Source: SKVR01 sp964410015
GTDB taxonomy: Bacteria > Bacteroidota > Bacteroidia > Bacteroidales > UBA7960
DNA: 13,360 bases
NCBI GenBank assembly: GCA_964410015.1
Contig: CAYPFV010000088.1
Coordinates: 1 to 13,360, forward strand
Reading direction: 5' to 3'
Positions 1 to 8,506 of the stretch are shown piece by piece. Every line of letters begins with the position of its first letter. Position 1 is the stretch's first letter. The notes beneath the pieces are model-generated. The model searched no databases and was not told the DNA's origin. It worked only from the letters and a program-made list of their open reading frames with translations. The position numbers were made by a program, and so were the translations under genes.

Positions 1-1
1 T

Positions 2-127
2 TCTACCATAATGTCAGCGCTACGCGCCTTTGTCATTACCCTAATAATCATCCTCCTGTGTTTCAATAGTATTGTTATGACCGGGTTTATCCTAATAATA
101 ACTTCTATTCTAAAAGGAATTATTTAG
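2..127 (+). other. Short hydrophobic open frame at left edge, possible tail of a membrane protein
   Basis: Read from base 2, this frame stays open to a TAG at 125-127 and gives about 41 residues. Most form a run of I, L, V and F with few charges, starting at a possible ATG at 11 (MSALRAFVITLIIILLCF and onward). It could be the C-terminal transmembrane end of a gene that begins left of the window, or a chance open frame in AT-rich DNA. No domain is recognisable. The opposite strand offers a competing short frame from an ATG at 51 that runs off the left edge just after an AGGAGG-like string, but its spacing to that ATG is zero. Neither reading can be settled here. Confidence 0.2.
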
Positions 128-561
128 TATTTATTTAAATAAAATATGTTGGCAAAAGTAAGAATACCTTAGATTTTGCATGCACAGGTTTATTTACTGC
201 AAGCACACTTGCAAAGATGATAAAAATTGGGAATATATTGCTAAGAATTTTTTCGTTTGTTTGTCCCTGGATTCCTCCGGTAAAGATTATTTCCTTTTAT
301 GAAGTTGGCTTATATCCTCAAAATTAGTGTAAGACTGTGCAGATATGTCTTGATATTCAGGTTGTAAATTCACGGTTTTTACGAATATCGGGTTTTGATC
401 AACGAAATTTTTTGGGAATGCTACAGAATAAAAATATCTGAACAAACCCTTGTTGAAACAGAAAAACCGTTTGCTGGGTTGAACTGGTCTTTATAAAAAT
501 CATAAAAACCTTTACTCTTTATTCTTCTTTCAAAAATGCCTGACTGTTTAATGAACTGCTA
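128..561. other. Intergenic region downstream of the activase-like gene
   Basis: This is AT-rich sequence without a credible coding frame. The activase-like gene ends at 562 and its transcript would run into this region. The only hairpin near its end is a weak AACAA/TTGTT stem around 442-455 followed on the minus strand by a short T-rich run, which is too weak to call a terminator. I see nothing else here. Confidence 0.5.
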
Positions 562-3500
562 TTATGCGGATAAGCTGGTATTCATCATTTGTTTTGCTCT
601 AAACATGAATGCCTGAAGTTTGGTTTCATCAGCAGAATTGTCAGAACCATCATATACCATCTTTAAAACGGGTATTTGCGGGTATTTCTTTGAGAATCTA
701 ACCAAAAGAGTATTGGCTATGGTGCCGGGCATACAATGGAACGGGGTTAAATTAACCACTCCCTGGAAACCATGACGCGCATACTCTTCTGCTCTTGCCA
801 TGCTCAGGGTAGCTTCTCCTCTGAGGTTTTCGGTCAGATATTCTTCAGACAGATTCATGAGTTCTTCGGTGGGAACTTCATACAAAAAGTCCTCAATTTT
901 ACCTTTCAGAGGTGCTGTTTCTTTGCGGGTATAGTATTTTTGCACGAAAGAGGTAATCAATTCTTTGGCATATCCACCATATTCCTTGTTTCGCCAATGA
1001 TCGACTCTTCGTTCCCAATCTGTATAAAGAATCCATTCATGAAAAGCAGGCGTAACTACTTCTGCACCTAGTTCCTCAAGTTTTTTAATGATAAACTGAT
1101 TGCAAAAGTCATTTGATCTTACGTAAATTTCGCCAATAATACCAATGCGCGGTTTCTTTTTATCTTTTATTGTTTTAATGGCAGAAAAAAGATCGGCAGC
1201 ATATTTTACACTATCGCCTAATTTTCCTTTAGTTTCCACGTTTTTTTCCAGGTTTTCCAAAGCATGTTGGTATGCCAGGTCTGAATGCCCTTTCACAAAT
1301 TCGTAGGGTCGGGTTTTATACAATAGTTTTTTTATGTTATCGGTTGCTACAAAAACCTGCCAGGCCAGTTTTCTGAACCCTGTTCCCAGGTTTTTCATCT
1401 CGTTGTCGTAGCTGGTGGTTTGTTCTATGGTTAGCATTTGAGCATTTTTAAAACCAGCTTCATTCAGGATTTGCTGGTGGGCATGGCAATATTGTCCGAA
1501 ACGGCAGGGGCCATTGGTTGTAGGCATAAAAAATGCTGCTTTATCTGCTTCGAATCCTGCTTCGGTGGTTTTTTTCAGGATATCGCCTGCTGTAATCATG
1601 TATGGGTAGCACTCTTTTCCAGTAACATATTTTCTTGCCAGTTCTATGCTTTGTTGGTCAGACATAGGCAATGCTTCCGCATCAATTCCATAATACCTCA
1701 TGGCAGCAGCTACACCGCGTCCGTGATCATCAATATGCGGGATGTAAATCCTTCGTCTTGCCCCAAAATCTTTTGTAACCATTTTGCGATGCCCATTGGG
1801 TGAAACGGTGATGGTTTTCTCAGGCAAATATTCAAGACTGTCAAGAAATGCTTCAAGACGGGTAACTACGCCGGCATCTGCACTATGCTCATCTAACTCA
1901 AGGGTGAGCATAGGTTTATTTTTCATCGCTTTTTCAAAATATTTCAATATAAAAGAATCAGGACCACAGGCAAAATTGGTGATATACAACGCAAAAAGAT
2001 GTGGATTGTGTGCCACAATGTGAGCAGCGGAAATATTACGTTGTCCGAATCTCCAGTACATCTTTTCCAGAATTGGATCTGACTTTTGTATGACGGGCAG
2101 AAAATCTACCGGGATAGAGAGTATCCCCATGTTGCGCAATTTTTTGGTAATCCTGAGGTTAAGTCCTTGATCATTACCGTTATAGGGTCTGCTAATAATG
2201 ACCAGGTTCGGAGTGTCAGCAGGAAGATTATCCAATATCTCCTTTCCCCTTTGAAGCATGGAACCTTTAAAATTCTCCATCGCTTCAAACCCCTTTTTTA
2301 TGGCTTTTTTGGCTCTTGATGCGTTTATTCCAAGTTGTCTGGCAAAATCTGTTAATTCCTTATTTACATTATTGCTTTCAAAATGAAATGTAGGTCGCAG
2401 AATCCTGGTTTTGTACTTTGTAAAATCAAGGGATGCATCACTCATAAAAGGAAAACCCTGTACCAATGGGCAAACAGACGATGTGCATGCATCATTGTAA
2501 ATTGCTTCAGCATTGACAATGCATGGTAAAAACAAGTAATCAGGATGGCTTTTCAACGCCTCTACCGTATGTCCTAAGCCCACCTTCACAGGAAAACAAA
2601 CTTCTTCTACCACAGCTTCGCATCCCTGATTTACAATTTTTTTATTGGATGGTGGAGTTGTTTTCACCTTCATTCCCAGGTGAGAAAAAAATGCTTTCCA
2701 GAAAGGGAACTGTTCATAAAACAATAAGGTTCTGGGTATGGCAACCGTAGGAGCTTCAGGATGAATTTCTGCGGGAACTGAGGCTGCATTAAAAAGCATT
2801 TTGTCTCTTTCAGCAAATAAATCCGGGAGTGCACTTTTCTTTTTCACCCTTTCTTCTTCATCAAACTTTCCGCATCTGCTGCCATATTTCAGGGTTTTTT
2901 CACCTTCAAGGGATACAGTTCTTATTTCACAGGAATTAGAGCAATCTTCACAAATAAATGATCCGGTGGTGAGTTTTCTTTTGGTCAGATCAAAACCTCT
3001 GAAAGCTGATTTACCTTCTGGTTTATTTTCCAGGGCAATCAGGGCACATCCCAGGGCACCAAGCACGTCATGATGAGGTGGAATAATGATCTTTTTTCCG
3101 CACTCCTGTTCAAAAGCAGCTTTTACGGCTCTGTTGTAGGCCGTGCCACCCTGAAATAGTATTACATCTCCTATGGGTTTTCCTGCTACTACGGTAGAGA
3201 GGTAATTCTTTACAATTGAATAGGCCAAACCCGCTACCAGGTCCTCGCGTGGTGCACCCGTTTGTTGTCGTTTGTTGAGTGCTGATTCCATAAAAACAGT
3301 ACACCGCTCACCCAGAGATGCGGGATTGTCTGATTGTAAAGCTAGTTCGCTGAATTCGCCTTTTATGCTTATGCCTAATTTTTCTGCCTGTTCCTCCAGA
3401 AAAGAACCAGTTCCGGCAGCACAAACTTTATTCATTGTAAAATCGGTGACAACACCGTTTTTCAGAGAAATATATTTGGAATCCTGACCACCAATTTCAA

Positions 3501-4749
3501 AAATAGTATCTACATCAGGGCGTATATTAGCTGCCCCTTTGGCATGGGCAGTAATTTCATTTTTCACCACATCGGCACCAATGAGATCGCCTACCAGATA
3601 ACGTCCTGAACCAGTGGTTGCCACCCCTTTCACGTTTATTTTTTCACCCATCTCGGAATCAATCTCAGCAAGTCCTTTTTTAACTGCATGTATTGGGTTT
3701 CCAGCTGTCATGAGATATTTGCGGGCTACTACACGTTTTTTTTCATCAATCAAAACCAGGTTGGTACTGATGGAACCAATATCTACCCCCAGGTAAACAT
3801 CTGCAGGAAATGGTTTTTGTAAAGGCTCTGTGTTAGTAAAATATTCATACCCTGAATCTTGTAAACAAGGCAACTCATTTTTGGTTTTTATAACATTTGT
3901 ATGGATGTTTTCAACCAGCCCGGTGTCGGGTGATTTGAAGAGTTTCCCGGTTTCCAGCATTGTGATTACTGCCCCGTAAGCACCAGTTACTTTATGACTT
4001 TCAGGGATAATCAGATCGTTGGTATTGAGCCCTAAAACGTCCTCAAAAGCTTTTACCATACCCGAATTAGAAGCTACGCCACCAATAAACCCAACAGGTT
4101 TTTCCAATTCAACCCCTTTGGCAACATTCCCTCTGAAGTTTCGTGCCATGGCCAGGCAAAGTCCCATTATAATATCTTCGCGAGGGGTTGACAATTGCTG
4201 AAGATGGATCATATCGCTTTTGGCAAATACACTACACCTGCCGGCAATGCGGGGTGGATGTTTTGAGGTAACTGCCAGATTGCCAAATTCATTTTCTATT
4301 GAGATACCCATCCGTTGTGCCTGCTGATCGAGAAATGACCCTGTACCAGCAGCACAAACGGTATTCATAGCAAAATCGCGCATTTGGACCAGACCTGTTT
4401 TTTCATCTTTTTCTGATTTAATAAGTTTGGCATCCTCGCCTCCTATTTCAATAATGGTTTTTACATCAGGATGTAGTTTTGCCATGGCTTTGCTCTGGGC
4501 AATCACTTCGTTAACGAAGAAACAATCCAGTTTTTTTGCAATTCGTGTGGCACCGCTTCCGGTAAAAGCAATTGCCTGAATATTTTCAGATTCAAATTGA
4601 TCCCAAATACGAAATATCATCTCTTTGGTATAAAGAGCAACCTGCCCGTGATGTCTGCGATATTCCTGATGTATGATTTCAAGGGATTTATTTACAAGCA
4701 CACATTTAACACTTACTGAACCTGCGTCGATTCCTAAATAATAGTTCAT
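562..4749 (-). CDS. Fused acyl-CoA dehydratase activase-like protein (tandem BadF/BadG ATPase, DUF2229, dehydratase-related C-terminus)
   Basis: A 1395-residue protein of the large family usually annotated as 2-hydroxyglutaryl-CoA dehydratase activator-related. In characterised relatives, the activator uses ATP to drive one electron from its [4Fe-4S] cluster into the dehydratase. Two ASKHA ATPase units are visible. Residues 4-265 carry GIDAGSVSVK, EIGGEDAK, CAAGTG (C132) and RCSVF (C172). Residues 318-575 carry GVDIGSIS, EIGGQDSK, CAAGTG (C443) and RCTVF (C483). A cysteine cluster follows: C600, C603, C607, C626. The DUF2229-type region starts near 671 (IPRTLLFYEQFPFW) with C710, C718, C743, C755 and C760. 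The C-terminal part, about 1000-1395, carries C1047, C1082, C1088, C1216 and C1339 (HCMPGT). The length is normal for the fused family. The protein looks cytosolic, with no signal peptide or membrane segment. The gene is monocistronic with no CoA-pathway neighbour. The start is the first ATG before the conserved YLGIDAG strand. The family is confident; the substrate is unknown. Confidence 0.92.
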   Translation of the reverse strand: MNYYLGIDAGSVSVKCVLVNKSLEIIHQEYRRHHGQVALYTKEMIFRIWDQFESENIQAIAFTGSGATRIAKKLDCFFVNEVIAQSKAMAKLHPDVKTIIEIGGEDAKLIKSEKDEKTGLVQMRDFAMNTVCAAGTGSFLDQQAQRMGISIENEFGNLAVTSKHPPRIAGRCSVFAKSDMIHLQQLSTPREDIIMGLCLAMARNFRGNVAKGVELEKPVGFIGGVASNSGMVKAFEDVLGLNTNDLIIPESHKVTGAYGAVITMLETGKLFKSPDTGLVENIHTNVIKTKNELPCLQDSGYEYFTNTEPLQKPFPADVYLGVDIGSISTNLVLIDEKKRVVARKYLMTAGNPIHAVKKGLAEIDSEMGEKINVKGVATTGSGRYLVGDLIGADVVKNEITAHAKGAANIRPDVDTIFEIGGQDSKYISLKNGVVTDFTMNKVCAAGTGSFLEEQAEKLGISIKGEFSELALQSDNPASLGERCTVFMESALNKRQQTGAPREDLVAGLAYSIVKNYLSTVVAGKPIGDVILFQGGTAYNRAVKAAFEQECGKKIIIPPHHDVLGALGCALIALENKPEGKSAFRGFDLTKRKLTTGSFICEDCSNSCEIRTVSLEGEKTLKYGSRCGKFDEEERVKKKSALPDLFAERDKMLFNAASVPAEIHPEAPTVAIPRTLLFYEQFPFWKAFFSHLGMKVKTTPPSNKKIVNQGCEAVVEEVCFPVKVGLGHTVEALKSHPDYLFLPCIVNAEAIYNDACTSSVCPLVQGFPFMSDASLDFTKYKTRILRPTFHFESNNVNKELTDFARQLGINASRAKKAIKKGFEAMENFKGSMLQRGKEILDNLPADTPNLVIISRPYNGNDQGLNLRITKKLRNMGILSIPVDFLPVIQKSDPILEKMYWRFGQRNISAAHIVAHNPHLFALYITNFACGPDSFILKYFEKAMKNKPMLTLELDEHSADAGVVTRLEAFLDSLEYLPEKTITVSPNGHRKMVTKDFGARRRIYIPHIDDHGRGVAAAMRYYGIDAEALPMSDQQSIELARKYVTGKECYPYMITAGDILKKTTEAGFEADKAAFFMPTTNGPCRFGQYCHAHQQILNEAGFKNAQMLTIEQTTSYDNEMKNLGTGFRKLAWQVFVATDNIKKLLYKTRPYEFVKGHSDLAYQHALENLEKNVETKGKLGDSVKYAADLFSAIKTIKDKKKPRIGIIGEIYVRSNDFCNQFIIKKLEELGAEVVTPAFHEWILYTDWERRVDHWRNKEYGGYAKELITSFVQKYYTRKETAPLKGKIEDFLYEVPTEELMNLSEEYLTENLRGEATLSMARAEEYARHGFQGVVNLTPFHCMPGTIANTLLVRFSKKYPQIPVLKMVYDGSDNSADETKLQAFMFRAKQMMNTSLSA

Positions 4750-5377
4750 AAATGATGAGGATTGTTTGATTTGTCAGAATTCTATATGTATGTTAATAAA
4801 ATAGGTTTATACTCTATTGTAAATTTAGGCAAAAAAACAAATAATAAACAATATAAACATCTAGATGGATAACAATTAACAATTTACTAAAATATAATAA
4901 AACCTTGCCGGGAGAAATGAACAATGAGATGCTGTCACTCAAATGGTAAAAAAACGAAATTAGTTTTCTGTTTGTCGTGAAAGGTGCCATTCTAAAAGAT
5001 GTTTTTATGTGATTTGAGAAAATTCTGTGTTTTTCATTGTTTTAATATCAATGCCTGAGTCTGCTCCGAAAAATCCTTTTTAATTTATTAGTGAAAATAT
5101 TGAATTTATAATTGTCAGATAATCAGATAAATGAATTAGCACTGATTTGTGTAATGGGTGGGAAATAAACTTTTCAAACCGGACTCATTTATTTAAAACA
5201 TCATTAATGGAGGTTGTTTACTGACAATATTCATCCTGAAATGGACTCGCTTACAGCAATGATTTACTACGATTTGTAAACATTTGTGATTGATCTTAAC
5301 CGTAGATGCATGAGTTTTTATTGGGTTACATGATTTAGCAAAGATTTTTTACATTGGTTTTTTTTCTCACCAAGAAT
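4750..5377. other. Intergenic region upstream of the activase-like gene
   Basis: This stretch lies between the activase-like start and the terminator of the lipoprotein/barrel operon. It is strongly AT-rich and has no convincing gene on either strand. It must hold the minus-strand promoter for the activase-like gene. I found no exact TAnnTTTG element; the closest on the minus strand is TATTATTTG (about 4840-4848), with one extra base in the spacer, so I do not call it. Confidence 0.5.
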
Positions 5378-5414
5378 AAAAAAAACCGGTTACCTTTTCA
5401 TAGTAACCGGTTTT
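5378..5414 (-). terminator. Rho-independent terminator of the lipoprotein/barrel operon
   Basis: A perfect 12-base-pair inverted repeat, AAAACCGGTTAC (5382-5393) and GTAACCGGTTTT (5403-5414), encloses a 9-base loop. On the minus strand the second arm runs into consecutive Ts; the plus strand has eight As at 5378-5385. The hairpin begins about 58 bases past the stop codon of the barrel gene, as expected for the end of that transcript. The stem also has some A/T symmetry on the other strand, but no plus-strand gene reads into it. Confidence 0.85.
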
Positions 5415-5472
5415 ATGTATTAGTGAGAAAATGTTTTTTTGTTCTTTGTCTGTTTTTTGTGATTGAGGTCTT

Positions 5473-6069
5473 TTAAAATTTGGATGACAAACCGAAGGTT
5501 AAATAACCCAAAGCACCTCTACCGCCTTCAAGGTAAATAGCAAAGTTGTTACCCAAATAGTACCTTACACCTGATACAGGTCCCAGGAAACCCCTGGTTC
5601 TGTTATCATAAAGATCGGGATACAAGTCACTGTTATACCCCCTGATTTCTAAACCCGCCAGAAGACTGACGTACCAGTCGATTTTTTCTTCATCGATATC
5701 CTGATCGAATACATCATTGAAAAATCTTGTGATGTGAATGCTACCTCTGGCGCCGGCATTGATAAATGACCAGGAATAGCTACTACCCGATAAATAATCA
5801 TATGTCCAGCGTCCGTATCCTGCGAAAAATCCGGTACTGATGAACTCATGCATTCCGTATTCAAGAAAAGCATTAATGGGGGGGACTGATATTGTTCTCG
5901 AACCCATAAAACCATAATTATAATATCCGAGTGATAATCCACCGTTCAAAAGTATTTTTCCGGTATAATCGACAGTTTCATCTTTTTGTGTTTCATCCTC
6001 GTTTTGAGCATAAACCAACAATGTTGTTATGCACAGCAAAATTCCGCTTAATATTTTTTTAAATAACAT
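5473..6069 (-). CDS. Small outer-membrane beta-barrel protein
   Basis: A 198-residue exported protein. The start at 6069 is chosen because it opens a clean signal peptide (MLFKKILSGILLCITTLL, cleavage probably after VYAQ). An upstream in-frame ATG at 6183 would add 38 non-signal residues and overlap the preceding gene. The mature part begins with an acidic linker (NEDETQKDE) and then alternates short strands rich in Y, F, G and S, such as GGLSLGYYNYGF, FFAGYGRWTYDY, SINAGARGS-like and GVRYYLG. It ends in SSKF, a terminal phenylalanine preceded by a strand, which is the usual signal for Bam-dependent barrel insertion. The size suits a barrel of about eight strands. It lies 64 bases behind the lipoprotein gene on the same strand and before a terminator, so the two are probably co-transcribed. 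No specific function is recognisable. Confidence 0.8.
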   Translation of the reverse strand: MLFKKILSGILLCITTLLVYAQNEDETQKDETVDYTGKILLNGGLSLGYYNYGFMGSRTISVPPINAFLEYGMHEFISTGFFAGYGRWTYDYLSGSSYSWSFINAGARGSIHITRFFNDVFDQDIDEEKIDWYVSLLAGLEIRGYNSDLYPDLYDNRTRGFLGPVSGVRYYLGNNFAIYLEGGRGALGYLTFGLSSKF

Positions 6070-6133
6070 ATCATGTGTTTTAAGTGAAAAAAATAGAGTT
6101 TTGGTTTTTCTGTTTCTGAGTTTTTTTTTTTGT

Positions 6134-8131
6134 TTACAGGTAAACAATGTCATCTCCGGCATTGCCCGAAAAAGTGTTTCCACTTTCCGTTAACTCGGCC
6201 GAACCTCTTACCACAACGCCACTACCCAAACTATTGCTGATTGTTGAATTGGTGAGTGTAAGTCTGGAATTGTTATCAAGACCGAGATTGGTTTGGCCTA
6301 TGCTGGAATAAAAAGCGCTGTTTCCCGCATAACTGATAACTACGTGGTCCATCGAATTTTCAACAGAATTACCCCCATGATGAATTCCCAGCCAATTTGT
6401 CCCACTGTTCTCTTTGCGGGTAAAGGTTATTTTTTCCGTGGATGTTCCTTCTGCAATGATTGTACCTTCTGCTCTGATTCTGAAATACAGATCATTTTCA
6501 AACTCCATGGTCACACCAGGGTTTATCGTGAGTCTGTCGTATATTTCTACATTGCTGGTAAACAGGTACTTTCCGTTGGTAGGATTGATCCATGTTATAT
6601 TATTACCTGTGTTTACATCTCCACCATGTACTTCAATATAGAGATTATTGAAATCGGTTTGCTCATCTATGGCTTCCAGCTGATTGGCAAGAAGACGAAC
6701 GGTTGCACCCGATATGTTTTGTCCGAAGGATAATTGGTCAATGGATAATAGACTGTTGTCATATCTAACATATATGCCATAACCATCAAGGTCAGAAAAG
6801 TGTGTATTGTCAATATTCAATCTTGTATCACTTGCCAGGGCAACCGATGCTTTGTCGTACCCGGGTAATACTGTGCTGTGCCCGGTATGCATAAACTGCG
6901 CATGACTGATTTTGTTGAGCAGAGAGTTACTTTCAATGGTGATTCCCTTCCATGCTCCGGGCAGCTCGATATTACCTTTGAAAACGACTTTGTCGGTTTC
7001 CGTGCCGTTGACTTCAAGAACCGAATTATGTCTGTTTCTGAAATATACAGCATTATCGAAGAGGAATTCTGCTCCGGCGTCGATGGTAATATTGCCATAG
7101 TTCTGAACATCGTCACGGAAAAAATAGCTTCCATTCAGGAGTTTCCGCCAGGTATGATCAGTGTTTTCATCAATGGTTCCGTTGGTAACATGAACAAGTT
7201 CATTGTTGAAGTTTGTTTGCCCATCAAGGTGAGTGATATTAGATGGATGTATATGCATAGCTCCCTCTGCGTTATTTTCAAAATAACAGTTTTCCAGGGG
7301 CATGTTATTTCCATTCCTTGCAGACACACCAAAACCTTCGTTGTTGGTAAAATGACTGTTTTGAATTGTAACCCGGGCTGTTTCAAGTAATAAAGCTGTT
7401 TTGGGTCTTCCTGACAGAATATTGCTACTTCCTGTGTGAGAAATATGTAAATGATTAATGGTATTTTCCAGGTTGTTGGATTCCACAGTCAATCCCTTCC
7501 AGAATCCTGCCTGCGGCGAATCTCCTTCTATAATAACTGGTTCCGCCTCTGTACCGTTGATCTCAATCACACCACTGTTGCGTACCCTGAGTGTTCTGTC
7601 GTTCATCGCAGCAATACGCACGCCGGGGTCTATGGTGAATCTTTCGTAAATATCCACATCTCCACTGACTACATAATCAACTTCATCCGTATCTTCAAAA
7701 ATATTGGTCAGGTGAAGGTCTTCATTATAAATTCCGCTAATGCTTACTGTTCCAGCAAGCGCAGTAATCATTACCTGGTCGCTGCTCTCGCCCATATTAT
7801 TGGATATGGTAAGGTCAACAATATAATCTCCCTGCACATCGGGTACAAAACTGGCAACTGCAGAGGAGGCATTTTCTATCTCTGCAGTACTGCCTTCAGG
7901 AACAGAGACAAACGACCACAGACTGTTAAAACCGGCATCTGTATGATCTAAAGAAGCGCCCCCATCTAAAGTAACTGTTGATCCAACATCTACTTCTTTG
8001 TCGGATCCTGCATTCGCAGTCAGTTCTCCACCATTGTCATCCTCTTCGCAAGATATAAAAAACAGCATTAATGCTAAAAGAGGGAAGATTTTTACAAGGG
8101 CTTTTACCATTTCTACAACTTTATTCTTCAT
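6134..8131 (-). CDS. Surface lipoprotein with PKD domain and three-unit right-handed beta-helix
   Basis: A 665-residue predicted lipoprotein. The start at 8131 places basic residues and a hydrophobic stretch (PLLALMLFFIS) before lipobox Cys28; an in-frame ATG at 8236 would add 35 residues and bury the signal. After the cysteine come EEDDNGG, acidic residues like those tied to surface export of lipoproteins in Bacteroidota. Residues 38-125 resemble a PKD/Ig-like domain (ANAGSDKEVDVGSTVTLDGG near its start, GDYIVDLTISN near its end). Residues 153-665 form three repeats of about 183 and 186 residues. Each has a TI-P/A-G segment (167, 350, 536), an NGT or EGT turn, a W-K/L-G-I/L motif (W211, W394, W580) and an N-x-x-x-H pair, typical of parallel beta-helix (pectate-lyase-like) folds. 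No catalytic motif is evident, so binding or adhesion is as likely as polysaccharide lysis. It is the first gene of an operon with the downstream barrel. Confidence 0.85.
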   Translation of the reverse strand: MKNKVVEMVKALVKIFPLLALMLFFISCEEDDNGGELTANAGSDKEVDVGSTVTLDGGASLDHTDAGFNSLWSFVSVPEGSTAEIENASSAVASFVPDVQGDYIVDLTISNNMGESSDQVMITALAGTVSISGIYNEDLHLTNIFEDTDEVDYVVSGDVDIYERFTIDPGVRIAAMNDRTLRVRNSGVIEINGTEAEPVIIEGDSPQAGFWKGLTVESNNLENTINHLHISHTGSSNILSGRPKTALLLETARVTIQNSHFTNNEGFGVSARNGNNMPLENCYFENNAEGAMHIHPSNITHLDGQTNFNNELVHVTNGTIDENTDHTWRKLLNGSYFFRDDVQNYGNITIDAGAEFLFDNAVYFRNRHNSVLEVNGTETDKVVFKGNIELPGAWKGITIESNSLLNKISHAQFMHTGHSTVLPGYDKASVALASDTRLNIDNTHFSDLDGYGIYVRYDNSLLSIDQLSFGQNISGATVRLLANQLEAIDEQTDFNNLYIEVHGGDVNTGNNITWINPTNGKYLFTSNVEIYDRLTINPGVTMEFENDLYFRIRAEGTIIAEGTSTEKITFTRKENSGTNWLGIHHGGNSVENSMDHVVISYAGNSAFYSSIGQTNLGLDNNSRLTLTNSTISNSLGSGVVVRGSAELTESGNTFSGNAGDDIVYL
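6137..7675 (-). repeat. Three tandem protein repeats in the beta-helix lipoprotein
   Basis: At protein level, residues 153-335, 336-521 and 522-665 align by their motifs. The three W-G motifs sit at residues 211, 394 and 580, and the TI-x-x-G motifs at 167, 350 and 536, giving periods of 183 and 186 residues. The DNA is diverged, so this is an old internal duplication rather than a recent expansion. The third unit is shorter and ends with the protein. Confidence 0.75.
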
Positions 8132-8506
8132 AATTTTATGTATTTTATTTTGATGAATTAATGTATATTTATTTTTGTTTAGTGTAAAAAAGTGTTGATA
8201 TTGTTGTAAATATCTAATACAAGAAGTGAATACCAATCAGATCATTTTCTTCTCTTAAGTTTTCTTAAATAATTATTGTGTTTTTCTTTCGTGCCAGATT
8301 GCCATAAGATTTCAATGGTTAAAGAAAGGCATTTTAAGTTTTACTCCAGGTTCTTCAATCCTCAATAAATCTGCATTGGCTAATTTTTTATCCTACACAT
8401 GTAAAAACTTGTCTTTTAACAATTAAAAGTATTTTCATCATGTTCTGATATCATGAATGATTGGGTATGGCAGAAATAAAGCCTGTTGTAATTTATTTTT
8501 TTAGGA
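8132..8506. other. Divergent intergenic region between the lipoprotein operon and mtaB
   Basis: AT-rich spacer separating two divergent transcripts. Short frames cross it in both directions, but none has a recognisable protein or a plausible start. It should hold the minus-strand promoter of the lipoprotein operon. I could not find a clear TAnnTTTG element on that strand. Confidence 0.5.

Noticed and set aside
49..57. AGGAGG-like ribosome site with an ATG on the minus strand at the left edge
   Set aside because: Spacing to the first ATG is zero, other genes here do not use Shine-Dalgarno sites, and only 17 codons are visible before the window ends.
439..461. Possible terminator of the activase-like gene
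   Set aside because: The AACAA/TTGTT stem is only five base pairs, all but one of them A-T; the T-run on the minus strand is interrupted.
6070..6183. Upstream extension of the barrel protein to an ATG at 6183
   Set aside because: It adds 38 polar, lysine-rich residues before a clear signal peptide and overlaps the end of the lipoprotein gene; the ATG at 6069 starts the signal peptide directly.
6878..7390. 170-codon plus-strand frame opposite the lipoprotein gene
   Set aside because: It is antisense to a strongly supported beta-helix coding sequence, with no recognisable motif or signal; it is a frame shadow of the repeats.
8132..8236. Upstream extension of the lipoprotein to an ATG at 8236
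   Set aside because: The extra 35 residues would precede and spoil the lipoprotein signal; the ATG at 8131 gives a normal signal with Cys28.
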